The translations under genes and the position numbers were made by a program. Below, one piece after another: positions 36,290-47,000 of a stretch of DNA of 64,000 nucleotides. Numbering within the stretch: the first letter of the stretch is position 1; each line of letters opens with the position of its first letter. Under the pieces are notes generated by a model. The model was not told where the DNA came from. It worked only from the letters and a program-made list of their open reading frames with translations, and made no database searches. The stretch spans positions 225,782,451 through 225,846,450 of the forward strand of contig JAHLJT010000631.1 in NCBI GenBank assembly GCA_031308135.1. The letters are read 5' to 3'. The DNA is from Acheta domesticus (lineage: Eukaryota > Arthropoda > Insecta > Orthoptera > Gryllidae).

Positions 36290-37130
36290 TATACGACAGC
36301 CGCTCCTTTCTCAAAGCCCCACTGCCTCCGCACCACTCCATCTGCCACGCCTCGCTCCAGGAACCAAGAGGCGTTTCCTGTCCTTTCGCAGCGCCGCCTC
36401 CGGGGCAATCCCCTCTGCTGCCGCTGCCATTGCCATTGCCACTGCCAATGCCGCCCCCACCACCGCCAGCGCCGCTCCCTCTCCCCCCGCCGCCCACTCT
36501 GCCACGCCGTCACCACTGTCACAACCGCCGCCACCCCCGCCAAAGCGGCAGCCCCTGCCAACGCCCCCACCGCTGCCGCCCCCCACCACCGCACTCGCCC
36601 CCACCGCCCCCACCACCGCCCTCGTCGCCAGCACCACCACCGCCCTCGTCGCCAGCAACACCGCCGCCCCCACCGCCTCCCTAGCCCTCGCCCTAGCCCT
36701 CCCCTCGCCCTAGCCCTCCCCTCGCCCTAGCCCTCTTCGCCGCCGCCGCCACCATCGCCGCCCCCGCTGCCATCTCTGCCCCCGCCGCTGCCGCCTCCAC
36801 CGCCACCTCCACCGCCGCCACCACCGCCGCCACCACCGCCTCCACCTCCTCCACCAACGCCATCGCTCTAGCCCTCTTCGCCGCCGTCGCCATCGCCGCC
36901 CCCGCTGCCATCTCTGCCCCCGCCGCTGCCGCCTGCGCCGCCACTACAGCCGCCGCCGCCTCCGCGGCTGCGCCTTCCGTTCCCGCGCCGGGCTTTCTCT
37001 CCCGGCCCAGCCTGTTCCTCCGCCCAGCACTTCCTCCTGGCGCCGGTGTTTCCCTCGCAGGTCGTTAGCAGCTCGCGAAGGCGGCGGCGGCGGGAGCTAA
37101 CCCGTGCGGGCGGATTGCGGTTCTTGCACT
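36290..37130. promoter_or_regulatory. GC-rich island with CCG/CCT repeats
   Basis: Pyrimidine-biased GC-rich DNA on the plus strand made of GCCGCC, CCACC and CTCGCCCTAGCC units. A duplicated block, CTCTTCGCCGCCG...CCATCTCTGCCCCCGCCGC, occurs at about 36731 and 36872. Minus-strand frames are Ala/Gly/Val-rich low complexity. No exon supported; could be a CpG-island promoter or simple repeat expansion. Confidence 0.4.
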
Positions 37131-37843
37131 AACCTAGTGGACTGCGCGCCTCTCTTTTCCTTCTCGTTTCACTTCTTTCGTTGCCGTTTCTTTTCCTAAT
37201 ATCATGTCATCTTTTCCATCGGTTTTTGTCTCTCGTTTTACTCCTTTTCTACAATTTTGACCTATTTTTGCAAAGCGTTTGTTTTTTCGCTTGTCATTTT
37301 TATTTACGTATTATTTCTGTTCAGATAACACATTTTCTTACAGCACCTTTTCATATTAATACATATTCTCATTGGCACTATAAAAGTTGATTAAAATGCT
37401 GTCTAAAACATATTTTCATTTTTCACGTCCTTGCCTCTAGATGTGTTATCAGATCACGAATATTTTACGAGATAGTGAGTAATATTTCTTAATGTGTGGA
37501 GTTCTGGGCAGTGATCAGAGCGGAACACTTCCTTCCGTGATCTCAAGAACGCGGAAAACGAGATGGAGGTTACGTGACGGCTTCTGTAAAAGTGTGGTTA
37601 AGTTGAATGGTGCGAAAGTCTGAAAGAGATCGATATTATCCACGCCGCTCTAATTTCTGTAGGTGCTAAGGGAGTGGGAAGTATTTTTTCGGCGGCAGTA
37701 CTATCAAATCAAATCAGTAGCCTTTTATCGATGAAATTTGTATACAGTTAATACGAAAATGTATTGTTATCTATTGATGTCAACCCTTGTTGCTTTCATT
37801 TATTCATAAGGCAACTATGTTGATAAATGAGAAGAGGTAGTTA

Positions 37844-38314
37844 TTACTCGTTCACTTTACATTTGCAGACGGAGCGCTGCGATCTGTTTACATGAGGTAA
37901 CCGCCGACTGATGAGAAACGCGCGTCTGTAGTAGATACTGACTGTTTAATATAAAATAGATGGCGATGAGCAGCACACAGAACCCCGGCGGGGCAAGAAC
38001 ATAACCATTAAGCAGTAGATAAGTGCAAAAAAGAAATAAACATATTGTACGTGAATGTTGTGAATAGCATGTGGTGTGATCAATTTTATTGTTTATTACC
38101 TTAATCATTAAAGGGCGCGACTCCAGCTCACTGTCAGATAGTCATAATTCGTCAAGTATCAGTAGCGCTTGTGCTGCCTTCGGAGACAGCTGATTGGTCA
38201 GATGCTGATTGACATCGGGACCATTTGTGTATTTTCGGTTGTGTTCGGGCCTTCACTTTCAAAACAACATTAGTTCCTAATTCTGCCGTCTGCAAATGTA
38301 AAGTGAAGGAGTAA
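37844..38314. mobile_element. TIR element (MITE-like) with TA target site
   Basis: The terminal inverted repeats are about 28 bp with one mismatch. Left starts TTACTCGTTCACTTTACATT and the right complement TTACTCCTTCACTTTACATT; both continue TGCAGACGG. TA lies at both outer edges (37842-37843, 38315-38316), consistent with Tc1/mariner-type target-site choice. The 471-bp length without a transposase ORF marks it as non-autonomous. Confidence 0.85.
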
Positions 38315-38337
38315 TACTTTCTGGAAGACGCCGCGTC

Positions 38338-38447
38338 CTAGACACAGTAGCCAACGTTTCAGCTGTGACCTTCGTGAGCGGGGGGGGGGGGGAGTGACCT
38401 AAGGAAGGACCCAATATGGCGGCCGAAACGCTGGCAACTGTGCCTAG
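38338..38447. mobile_element. Imperfect inverted repeat around poly-G
   Basis: CTAGACACAGTAGCCAACGT (38338) and its continuation TTCAGC pair with 38422-38447 with four mismatches over 26 bp. The loop carries an uninterrupted G run near 38380 and CCCAATATGGCGGCC. It follows the TIR element by only about 20 bp. Likely another small repeat; class unknown. Confidence 0.55.
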
Positions 38448-39377
38448 TATAAACCTCCCGGAGAGCCAAGCACCTTGTTGACTCCGGCCGCGGTAGCCTA
38501 CCCTTTCCAGAGGGGGAGGGGATTTCCGGTCTCAAGTGCTACACCTCGCTATACAACTTTTTTTTCACCTACGGAGCCCACCTGTGAAAATACGATAACC
38601 AATATTGCACATTGCGACACGCTAATTTCGGAGTAAACACAAAAGATGCAGATGTGACTTATTGTGACATACTGCGAGGATTTGTGTTGTCTAAAGTTAT
38701 TTCACGAAAATACTCTTTTCCAATGGCTAGTCCTATGAACACGTTTGAAAGCAATTGATCAGTGGCCAGTCTCAAGCAAAATTGATTTTATGCCGAGCGA
38801 CTAGAGAACTATTGCCTTTCGTTCTAAAGACGCGTGTGTTAGAGACCGGCGACGCGCCGGTTAATGATGAACGGGTGATACACTCTAACCCGCCCTGCAG
38901 AGCGCAAAATAAAGACGGAAAACGATTACAGTAAAAAGCACACGAAGCCGCCCCACCTAGGTTATAGGCAGAAGTTAACAACATTCTGGCTTATCCAAAT
39001 GCTGGCTTTGCTCACTCAAAGGAAGCGATGTTAAAGCTGTTTCGTAGTCGTCCGATGTTGGAACACTGAAACCTCCTTGGTACATCACGAAGCAGTTAGT
39101 AGGTTGCTAACCTTAGTACACTGATATATATTTTGCAGTCAAATAACATCATTAAAGATAATAATGACCGACATTTATGGCTGATGAAAGAACATCTGGT
39201 ACCAAAACAGTTATCAGAGCTTAAGCTCAAAATTGTCCCCAGCGGTTTTGGAAATTAACAGGGCAATCGTTGCAACGCTCTACTGCACACGCCCTACGTT
39301 TCGGCAGGGTGAAGGGCTACAGCCGCGTGTAACCGCGCGTCGTCAGGCTCTGACACATTCACTCGATCCTTGAGACG

Positions 39378-39826
39378 TGATTGATTACTAGTGATTCCGA
39401 GCCGTCGACTGCTAAGGTCATTATTCCCGTAAGTGTAGTGCACGCATTTTTGCTCGGGATGTGGCTGTGATCTTTGCCCCGCCAGAAGGCGAGATCCGGC
39501 GTCGACCTACCGGTCTTCCGGCATGTGTGGTAGAGAAGGACATAGTAAGTGTAAGTGCCTGTAAGGGAAGAAGATAGGACACGGAACGGAACGAAAGATC
39601 CACGCGGTCCTTGGTCGGTTTGGTAGCGTATTACTTCAGCATTCGCCTAGTATTAATTGGAGAAACCACGGAGAAGCACCGGTCCGAGCAGCCGGTCGCT
39701 ATAATTCTTCTCCAGACAGCGACAGAACCTAGCTATCTGTCCAGTGTCGAAAATTCTGACCCCTTGGGACTCGAACGTAGGACCTCCCGGTCAGAGGCAT
39801 TGCAGTGACATTAGTCGATGCCCTGA
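39378..39826 (-). mobile_element. SINE family A copy, internally deleted
   Basis: Minus orientation: 3' tail GATTGATTACTAGTG at 39380, GTAAGTGTAGTGCACGC, then head ACCTCCCGGTCAGAGGCATT at 39780 and the reverse of GGGCATCGACTAATGTCACT. The CCCAGCTGGGGCGGTG-type block is deleted. Confidence 0.85.
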
Positions 39827-40014
39827 GCAACATCTCCCGGTGTGGTCATGGTATGTAGCGCTCTGCCTGTGTTATGGTGGAGATTTTCTTCCTTTCAGAA
39901 GTTAAATGGCTTAATATTTTGCCTTCATTTTTTGCATAATATTGCCATTGCTCGTAGGATATCTTAACCGTATTAGTGAGTGGAATGGCAGAATTAAAGG
40001 GAAATAAAACTGTA

Positions 40015-40890
40015 CACTGAGAGAGATGCTGTAGTGGAATGAACTAAATAAGTTTAGTAAGCTATCGTATAGTAAATACAATTATTCGTGTAGTAAGATT
40101 CACTAAACGTGATTTAGTTCCGTTTAGTACATTAAACAACTCGTAATCGTGAGTGAATGAACAAAGAGAATTGTCAGTGGTACTATTCTTGTTTCGTAGA
40201 TAAAATCATTTGGTGAGATCTACGTTTCATGTCGTCACACTTACTAAACTCTGTTTAGTAAGCACTGGTTACTAAATACTGTTTAGTAAGCGCGCGTTCT
40301 CAGCAACCTGACCAATTGAAATGGCTATAGAACCAGTCTGAAGTGTGGGTATTCAACGCTGTATATAGCATTATATGCTATATAAATGGCGAGTTTAATA
40401 TTTTACTGTTTTCAATAATTATGTTATATTCTAAATTAATGGTAGAAATACCGTCGACAGCCCATAGCCAGTAACTTATGTCCATAGCTGCTCTACTAGG
40501 CTAGGGTCGATCAGGTAACCGAAGTTAAGGAAGTGCAAGTCCGCGGGTCGGAGGATGGGTGACCGCTGCGGACCCCAGTTGCTACCTGCTTGGAAGGACC
40601 GAAAGAAAGTATTCCCTTTCACGTTTCCTTTAGTTATTTTAACCGCACTGTTTAGTAAATAGTACTCAATGTATTAATCAACGCAAACGATTCGTTTAGT
40701 TTTCTCCACTAGATGCTTTTCGTCCCGGGTACGACCTGTTTAGTTAACATTACTATACGTGCGTTAGTGTGTTTAACTAAACAGCAGTTTCGTAAACTTG
40801 ACTAAGCACTTTGTTCTACGAAAATCTACTATACTGTTTAGTTGAATCTATTACGTGATTAATTGTATGAACTAAACATTTCTCTCCGTG
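40015..40890. mobile_element. TIR element with GTTTAGT subrepeats and a 5S-derived core
   Basis: Termini CACTGAGAGAGATG (left) and CACGGAGAGAAATG (right, reversed) match at 12 of 14 positions. TA sits at both outer edges (40013-40014, 40891-40892). The outer ~300 bp on each side hold more than ten GTTTAGT/ACTAAAC motifs in both orientations, often followed by AA. The centre holds a 5S rRNA-like stretch. No transposase ORF is seen, so it would be non-autonomous. Confidence 0.75.
40477..40592 (+). ncRNA. 5S rRNA-derived sequence (not a functional 5S gene)
   Basis: The order of motifs is that of eukaryotic 5S rRNA: TGTCCATAGC (5S CCATACC region), GTCGATCAGGTAACCGAAGT followed by TAAGG (5S GTCCGATCACCGAAGTTAAG, internal A box), then GTCGGAGGATGGGTGACCGC (internal control C-box region) and a decayed 3' strand. 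Several indels and substitutions separate it from real 5S genes. It lies inside the TIR element at 40015-40890. Confidence 0.75.
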
Positions 40891-41162
40891 TAAGTGAGGC
40901 AAAGTAGATATCGAACCTTTAGACTTAAATTAATTTTCAAAAAATTGAACTCTGATGCACAGAGAGAGTTCTTGATATCATGAAACAATTACGAAATGAA
41001 AATGTGAAGTGACAAACTACGACTTTTAGTAATAAACTACGATTTACACTTTTTTTACGATTTCCAGACTTTTAGCGAACATGCGCATGCGCAAAGCGAC
41101 TCCGAACATAAGCTCACAGCGTTGCGCATGGGCAGCTTTGCTAGGCCTTCCGAAACTGTGAT

Positions 41163-41678
41163 GATTGATTTATTGCTAGTGAATTCTGGACACGCAAACT
41201 GCTAATGTCATTAGTTCCGTAAGTGTAGTGAATGTTTTGCTCTGGAGATGGCGGTGATAATGCCCCGCTGGATGGCGAGAACCAGCATCGGCCTTACCGT
41301 CTGCTAGGGGTTTTCCCCAACTAGGTATCTCCCACCAGCTGGGTACCGCTCCAGCCGGGGTGCATTAAAGCATGCGTTGTGTAGGCATGTAGTGCATACT
41401 AGTGTAAGTGTGTGTAAGGAGTAGGTTCGGACAAGGAATGGAAGAAAAGATTGTGTGCGGTCCGTGGCCCGTTTGTTAAGGTACTGCTCCCGCATTCGCC
41501 TGGTGTTGATCGGAGAAACCACAGAAACCTACCGATCAAAGCAGCCGACCGGTAGAATTCTCCACAGTGACAGAAATCGACTTAGGATTTTCGACACTAG
41601 CTACATAGCTGTCACCTTACGGGACCCGAATCTAGGACCTCCCAGTCAGAGGCACTGTAATGCCATCAGTTGATACTC
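41163..41678 (-). mobile_element. SINE family A copy
   Basis: Minus-strand copy, complete from tail (GATTGATTTATTGCTAGTGA) through GTAAGTGTAGTGAATG, GGAGAAACCACAGAAACC and the head ACCTCCCAGTCAGAGGCACT. Confidence 0.85.
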
Positions 41679-41699
41679 AGAGTCCCCTTTCCCGTTGAA

Positions 41700-43370
41700 A
41701 TAGTTTCGTCAAAATGAAGCTTGTAAGTCGGGTCCGATTGTGCAATTTCCATATTTTAGGAAGAAGATGCCAAGAAAATGTCGACACTAGCCAACAAATC
41801 CAGAACTTTTTGAGCCTCGCAATGCCAAGGGAGCTACTGCGCCAAAAAGATTTTATTCAGGCAATAAATAAAAAATGTATGAATTCGTAAGGTTCTAAAA
41901 TAAAATGATCAAAAATATTATAAGTATACAACTATTTGGAAAATGTCTTAAACATAGCTTTTTTAACGTATGTCTTGGCGCCGATTTGTATAATATTGTA
42001 TTATTGTTATAATATTGTATTATTATATGTATAACAATTTTCAAAAAAAAGAAAACATCAAGTTTGGAAATGGAGGTTTCAATATAGGTCATATAATATC
42101 ATCCCTAGTTATGGTACACATTCAAAGAAAGTGGGTTATTGATTAGAAATAGTGACGTTAGATAGTAAAAAAATTAAAAATAAGCGGAAAAAGCCCTTTA
42201 TAAATATTAATAACAGACTCTGAAATAGGCACTGACAAATTTTGATATTCACAATTTCCCAATAAATGCTGACATTCGGCAACAGGCGTACTATTTTACA
42301 AAGAACGTACTGTGAAATAATTGTTCAAATCGCACGTATTTAATTAGGACAACATGTCCAAAAACATATCTGAATAACATACTTTATAAAATTGAATCGA
42401 TGTAATCTTGAAACTGTGATTATTACTCTACATGGCATAATTAAATAAAACGTATTAAGAAATTGTTCATTAATTTACATAAAAATCCCATTGAAATAAA
42501 AAAATAAATTTTATTTGAAACATTTACGTATATATTTATAATAATAAATTGTATTTTGGCTAGCATCTGGTGTCTAATCATACATTTTCGAACCCACACA
42601 CATTTATTGGAGAGAGTGCACCATCGCTAGTGATTGGACATTTTCACTTTCTCGAGGTAGAGAATGTGAAGAAAAGCAGTGAATCATTTTACATAACCTA
42701 TTGCTTTAGTGAAGTGCAGATGTGTTGTCATAAGAGTGTAATGGAAGAGGAAGGGTTTGAGGCGCTGAAGTACAGTACTGTCCCTTTAATCGTTACTTAC
42801 ATTACAAGTCAAGAAAGTGGAAGTTTCCATGCCTAAGCGGGAGAGTTCACGTACGACGCTAATAGACCGAGTCTATTAATCCCGTCGCGTCAAGGTCAGT
42901 CATTTTGGCTACGTCGTGCATAATATTTTATTCGAGCCCTGAATTTTATGACATTTTATTTGTGTTACACCAATTTAATTGACGATCACGAGACCATATG
43001 ACGTATTTTCCGTTTGGGATTGGTTCGTTATCTGTTTTCTAATTGTACTTTCGGTACTAGTAGGAAAATTACTTTCAGTGTGTTAGCAGGGTGGTGTAGA
43101 AAAAAATTGAATTTTCATGTCCAAATACTGTGTAAGTATTCATGACTTTCTGCGCAGCCTTGAATACATCGTGTTTCACTGCTTTCAGAGACTTTTGTAA
43201 AACAATGCCAAGGACGCAGCCAATAGTCGTAGTCCCCGAGCCCGGTCACGCGAGCTGGGACTGTAATGCCCTCGCGAGTGCAGTAAGTTCGATCCATCCA
43301 CAGCGACGCGTGCCATTTTGTGGGATGCTTAAAAAATTGAAGAATTATAAAACTGGAGGATTATAAAACT
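41700..43370. other. AT-rich DNA, nothing firmly recognised
   Basis: An 88-codon frame at 42570-42836 and smaller ones show no family match. This lies downstream of the gene 1 stop codon. Confidence 0.4.
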
Positions 43371-43511
43371 GTTTTTATTAATAAAAACGCCAGCGCGAAA
43401 TATGCACCTTACATGACATTTAAATGTTCTAAATACAAACACAGTATTATATTTCTGTTGTAGTACACATCCACTGCCGGGGAGCAGTAATGTTTCACCT
43501 TCCTCTACTAA

Positions 43512-43517
43512 TAGTTC
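43512..43517 (-). terminator. Possible polyadenylation signal of gene 1
   Basis: AATAAA on the minus strand, about 410 bp after the stop codon at 43925. Another AATAAA occurs near 43374. AT-rich DNA makes chance matches likely. Confidence 0.25.
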
Positions 43518-43924
43518 CCTGGTTTATTATTCATTTTTGCTACACTTCCAGTCACAATTTTAGTAGGTCCTAGTGTCCTTCCATATCCAAGGGAGGACTG
43601 ACCTTCCCCAACCATCCAGTTTGACTGAAACGTATGTATAACTGGCTTCTGACAATCTCTATGTAATATGTTGCAGACCATTTCACTTTCTGTTAATTCT
43701 TTCACGATCATTCACAAATGTATTTCTCCTCTAATAAGAAATATAATTATCTTATAGTGAATACTTTAAAAAAATACTGACAAGTTTTATGGTTATTGAA
43801 AATACAAGGAACGTTCGAATATCACGCAAGACGTAAGCTTTCAGCACAATGCTTAGAAAACATATAATTTCAAAACCTATAAAAGGGGAATAAAAAAATT
43901 GATTGTGCATGTGTTTTCTGGTTT

Positions 43925-44016
43925 TCAAGCTTGCGAGGAGCTGCCTGGACCACCGCTCGGATTATCTATAGTTTGATATTCTCCCGGCTGCTCCCTTTGT
44001 CTCCACAAGTTTCCAC
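43925..44016 (-). CDS. Gene 1 terminal exon and stop codon
   Basis: After a TTCGCAG acceptor the phase base completes Gly. The hydrophilic tail reads GNLWRQREQPGEYQTIDNPS, then GGPGSSSQA and TGA at 43927-43925. Short polar C-terminal tails are usual in this family. It shows no membrane segment. Confidence 0.8.
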
Positions 44017-47000
44017 CTGCGAATGAAACAAATTTGTCGTAGGTAAGTACCACGAATGCTTTGCAAATTGTCGATAAATCCCCGACTCGCGAAGCGAGTA
44101 GGTGATTTATCTGAGAATATCCAATGCACGATTGGTATTGAATAGGACTAATACACGAATGAGAAATTATGTCCAACAGACTTCCAAAGGGCGCCAAATA
44201 TTGAATATAACTGTAAAGTATGTTAAAATCAAAGAGGTTATGTTATTAGCTAATACACATTTTATCAACAGACATAGCAATCTATGTATACCGCCTCCTT
44301 AAGACAGATGAGTCACAGTTTATGATTGGCCACTAGGAAGAAGCGATGAGAAAAAATCGGATAGAAAAAACGATAAACTTTTTGAAATATACCGCCCTGA
44401 ATGGGGACTATTTTGTTTGTATAGTTAAACACTATTATTTTTCATTTCACGAGTGTCGAAATCGTCACTTAAAGTGTCACGAGAGTTGAAAATAAATAAC
44501 TTTTGAATGGATTACACACAAGTTTTTTGATAGATACATGTAAAAGATTCCATGAAACAGGAAGGATAAAATTCTTAAATTAATAGTGTGCTGAAATACA
44601 TTCTTTTAATTTATACCCGCTGTACCGGTGAGAGTATTCCGAACCATTGTAAATATTCAGTTGTAAAAGTGAAAATAAATTGCTAATTCATGCTACTTAC
44701 TAACAGTTCAATCATCTCCAGCAAACATTTTCATCAAAATTGATTAAGACGATTACTCTATGACCACTTACAAAAGTCTTGTAAATCCGAAGTTACAATT
44801 AAAATTTAACTTACTTGATGCAATTACAGATAAACATGAGTTTATCAACGCTGAAACAATACACGAGAACTAACATTTAAAGAAATTTGTCTTGGTAACA
44901 ATGCTTGAAAGCCCCTTTTACTTTTAATACTTCAGTTACCACGCCCATTAATATCATTTCACTTAAAATTCTCAAAACTATAAGCAAAGAGTCTACATAA
45001 TACAATACTGCAAGAACATTGCAGTTAAAAACGAAGGACTACTTTTCTTTGCGCAAAAATTACGTTTTATATATTGTGATTATTTAGAGAAAAATACCTC
45101 AATGGTTTCATGTTCTTAAAAATTTGTCATTCCTGTAAATTAGTTTAATCGGAATGAGACATTATATATGAGTAAAAACTCATTAAAATAAACATTTTTG
45201 AGAAAAAATGGGAAAGCCATATGATCAGATAAAATAGTCCATGAAATTAAACTATTCCTTTAAAATATGCAGTCTGCAAGTCACCACATCGATTGGGATA
45301 TATAGGTAATCATTTTGGAAAAATGATTGCGTACTTTTTAGAGCCTTGTATCCACAGACATGGTAATAAGCAAACGGAAGGATGAACAGACAATTTTTGA
45401 AAATTAACCGTATTTAAGTTCGTGCATTTCCATCAAATATATCGTTTTTGAAATGTGACATTACTTGATAACACTAAGGAATATTACGAAAATTGTTTAA
45501 AAATTAAATATAATGTAGTAAAAAATTAATATAGTTTCAATAATATTCGATTAAAAGGGTTGAAGCGTAAAATATGTCAAACTTACCGAATATTGACTTC
45601 TCAATGAGTATTATTGGCGATTCGAAGAGAAGAACCATAGGGATTGTCCACGCTAGTGTCATTAGCAGAACTCCAAAAAAGTAGGGAATCTGGAGGGGAA
45701 AACAGATTTTTGTGAGATAGAAGAGAAGTCTTTAATACCACAAATATTTTACTTTTTTGATAACTGCTATTATAATGAAATTATGAACCAACAGAATAGT
45801 ATATGAGATAATTTGATAACAAAAAATGGTATTAAAATATTCTCATTAACTTATTGTGTCTGTTGCATCTAAGAAGAAGCAACGTGATACTTACAATGGT
45901 TACATCAGCTACATACATCGGCGACTGCACCACTCCGCCGAATAGCGTCAGTATGGGAATGTGCATTAGATACAGTCCATAGGATAAACGAGCCAACGGC
46001 TGAAAGAAGTTCCAGGACAGTATTTTGTTCACAATTCCTACAGAACAAGATGTTAAAATAATTAATTAATAATACCCATTGTGATAATCCCATATTTCAA
46101 TTTTACTTCAAAAGTGTTTGAATGGCTCAGTACTGTGAAATGCAAGGGGTGTATTTTTCACGAGATCCAGAGAATTGAACAAAGCTAGAATTTGAAGCAT
46201 GCAGATAGAGAAGATACACCTACCTGCGTAACCTTGATCGCAGGCGAAAATAATCCATACCAAACCTAAGGGACCACATTGCTCGGAAGAGGGAGAGCCA
46301 AAATGCGGCTTCCACGCGACTATATACCCAAGTTATTTGCTGAAATGGGTACGCAGCGTTCAGAGCAGTCATCATTAATGCCGTAGACGTGACCCAGGCC
46401 AAAGCAATTGCCCACTGTCAATGAAAGATATGTCTTAAATTTCAACACAATAAACATTTATTTTAGTTCTTTTAATATTAGAATACTTAAGAGTAACAAA
46501 TCTAGAGAAAGTTATATTAATAAATTATTTCTTATTCCCAACCCTAGTCACTGCAGTCCCTCTGACCGGGAGGTCCTAGGTTCGAGTCCCGACGGCGGCA
46601 GGATTTTCGACACTAGCTTGTCAGCTAGGTCGAATTCGGTCGCTGTCTGGAGGAGAATTCTAGCGGCCGGCTGCTCTGATCGGTAGTTTTGCGTGGTTTC
46701 TCCGATCAACACCAGGGGAATGCCGGAGCAGTACCCTAACAAACGGGCCACGGACCGCGCGCGATCTTTCCTTCCTCATCCTTGTCCTATCCTCTCCCTC
46801 TTACACACACACTTACACTAACATGCACTACACTACCACACATGCCGGGAGACCAGTCGGGAGCTTACAACTTGTCCTGGCTGGGGCGGTGCCCCGCTGG
46901 TGGGAGATACTGGTAGGGGGAAAACCCCGCTATAGTCGACGGTAGGTCGGCGCCAGATCTCGCCATCCAGCGGAGAAATGATCATCGCCCCCTCCCGGTG

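Noticed and set aside
36159..36944. Minus-strand Gly/Ala/Val-rich frames in the 36-kb GC island
   Set aside because: Composition follows simple GCC/CCT repeats, with competing frames in all registers and no family motif.
37901..37925. CTGATGAGAAACG as a third hammerhead core
   Set aside because: CTGATGA and GAAAC are adjacent with no stem II, so it is a chance match.
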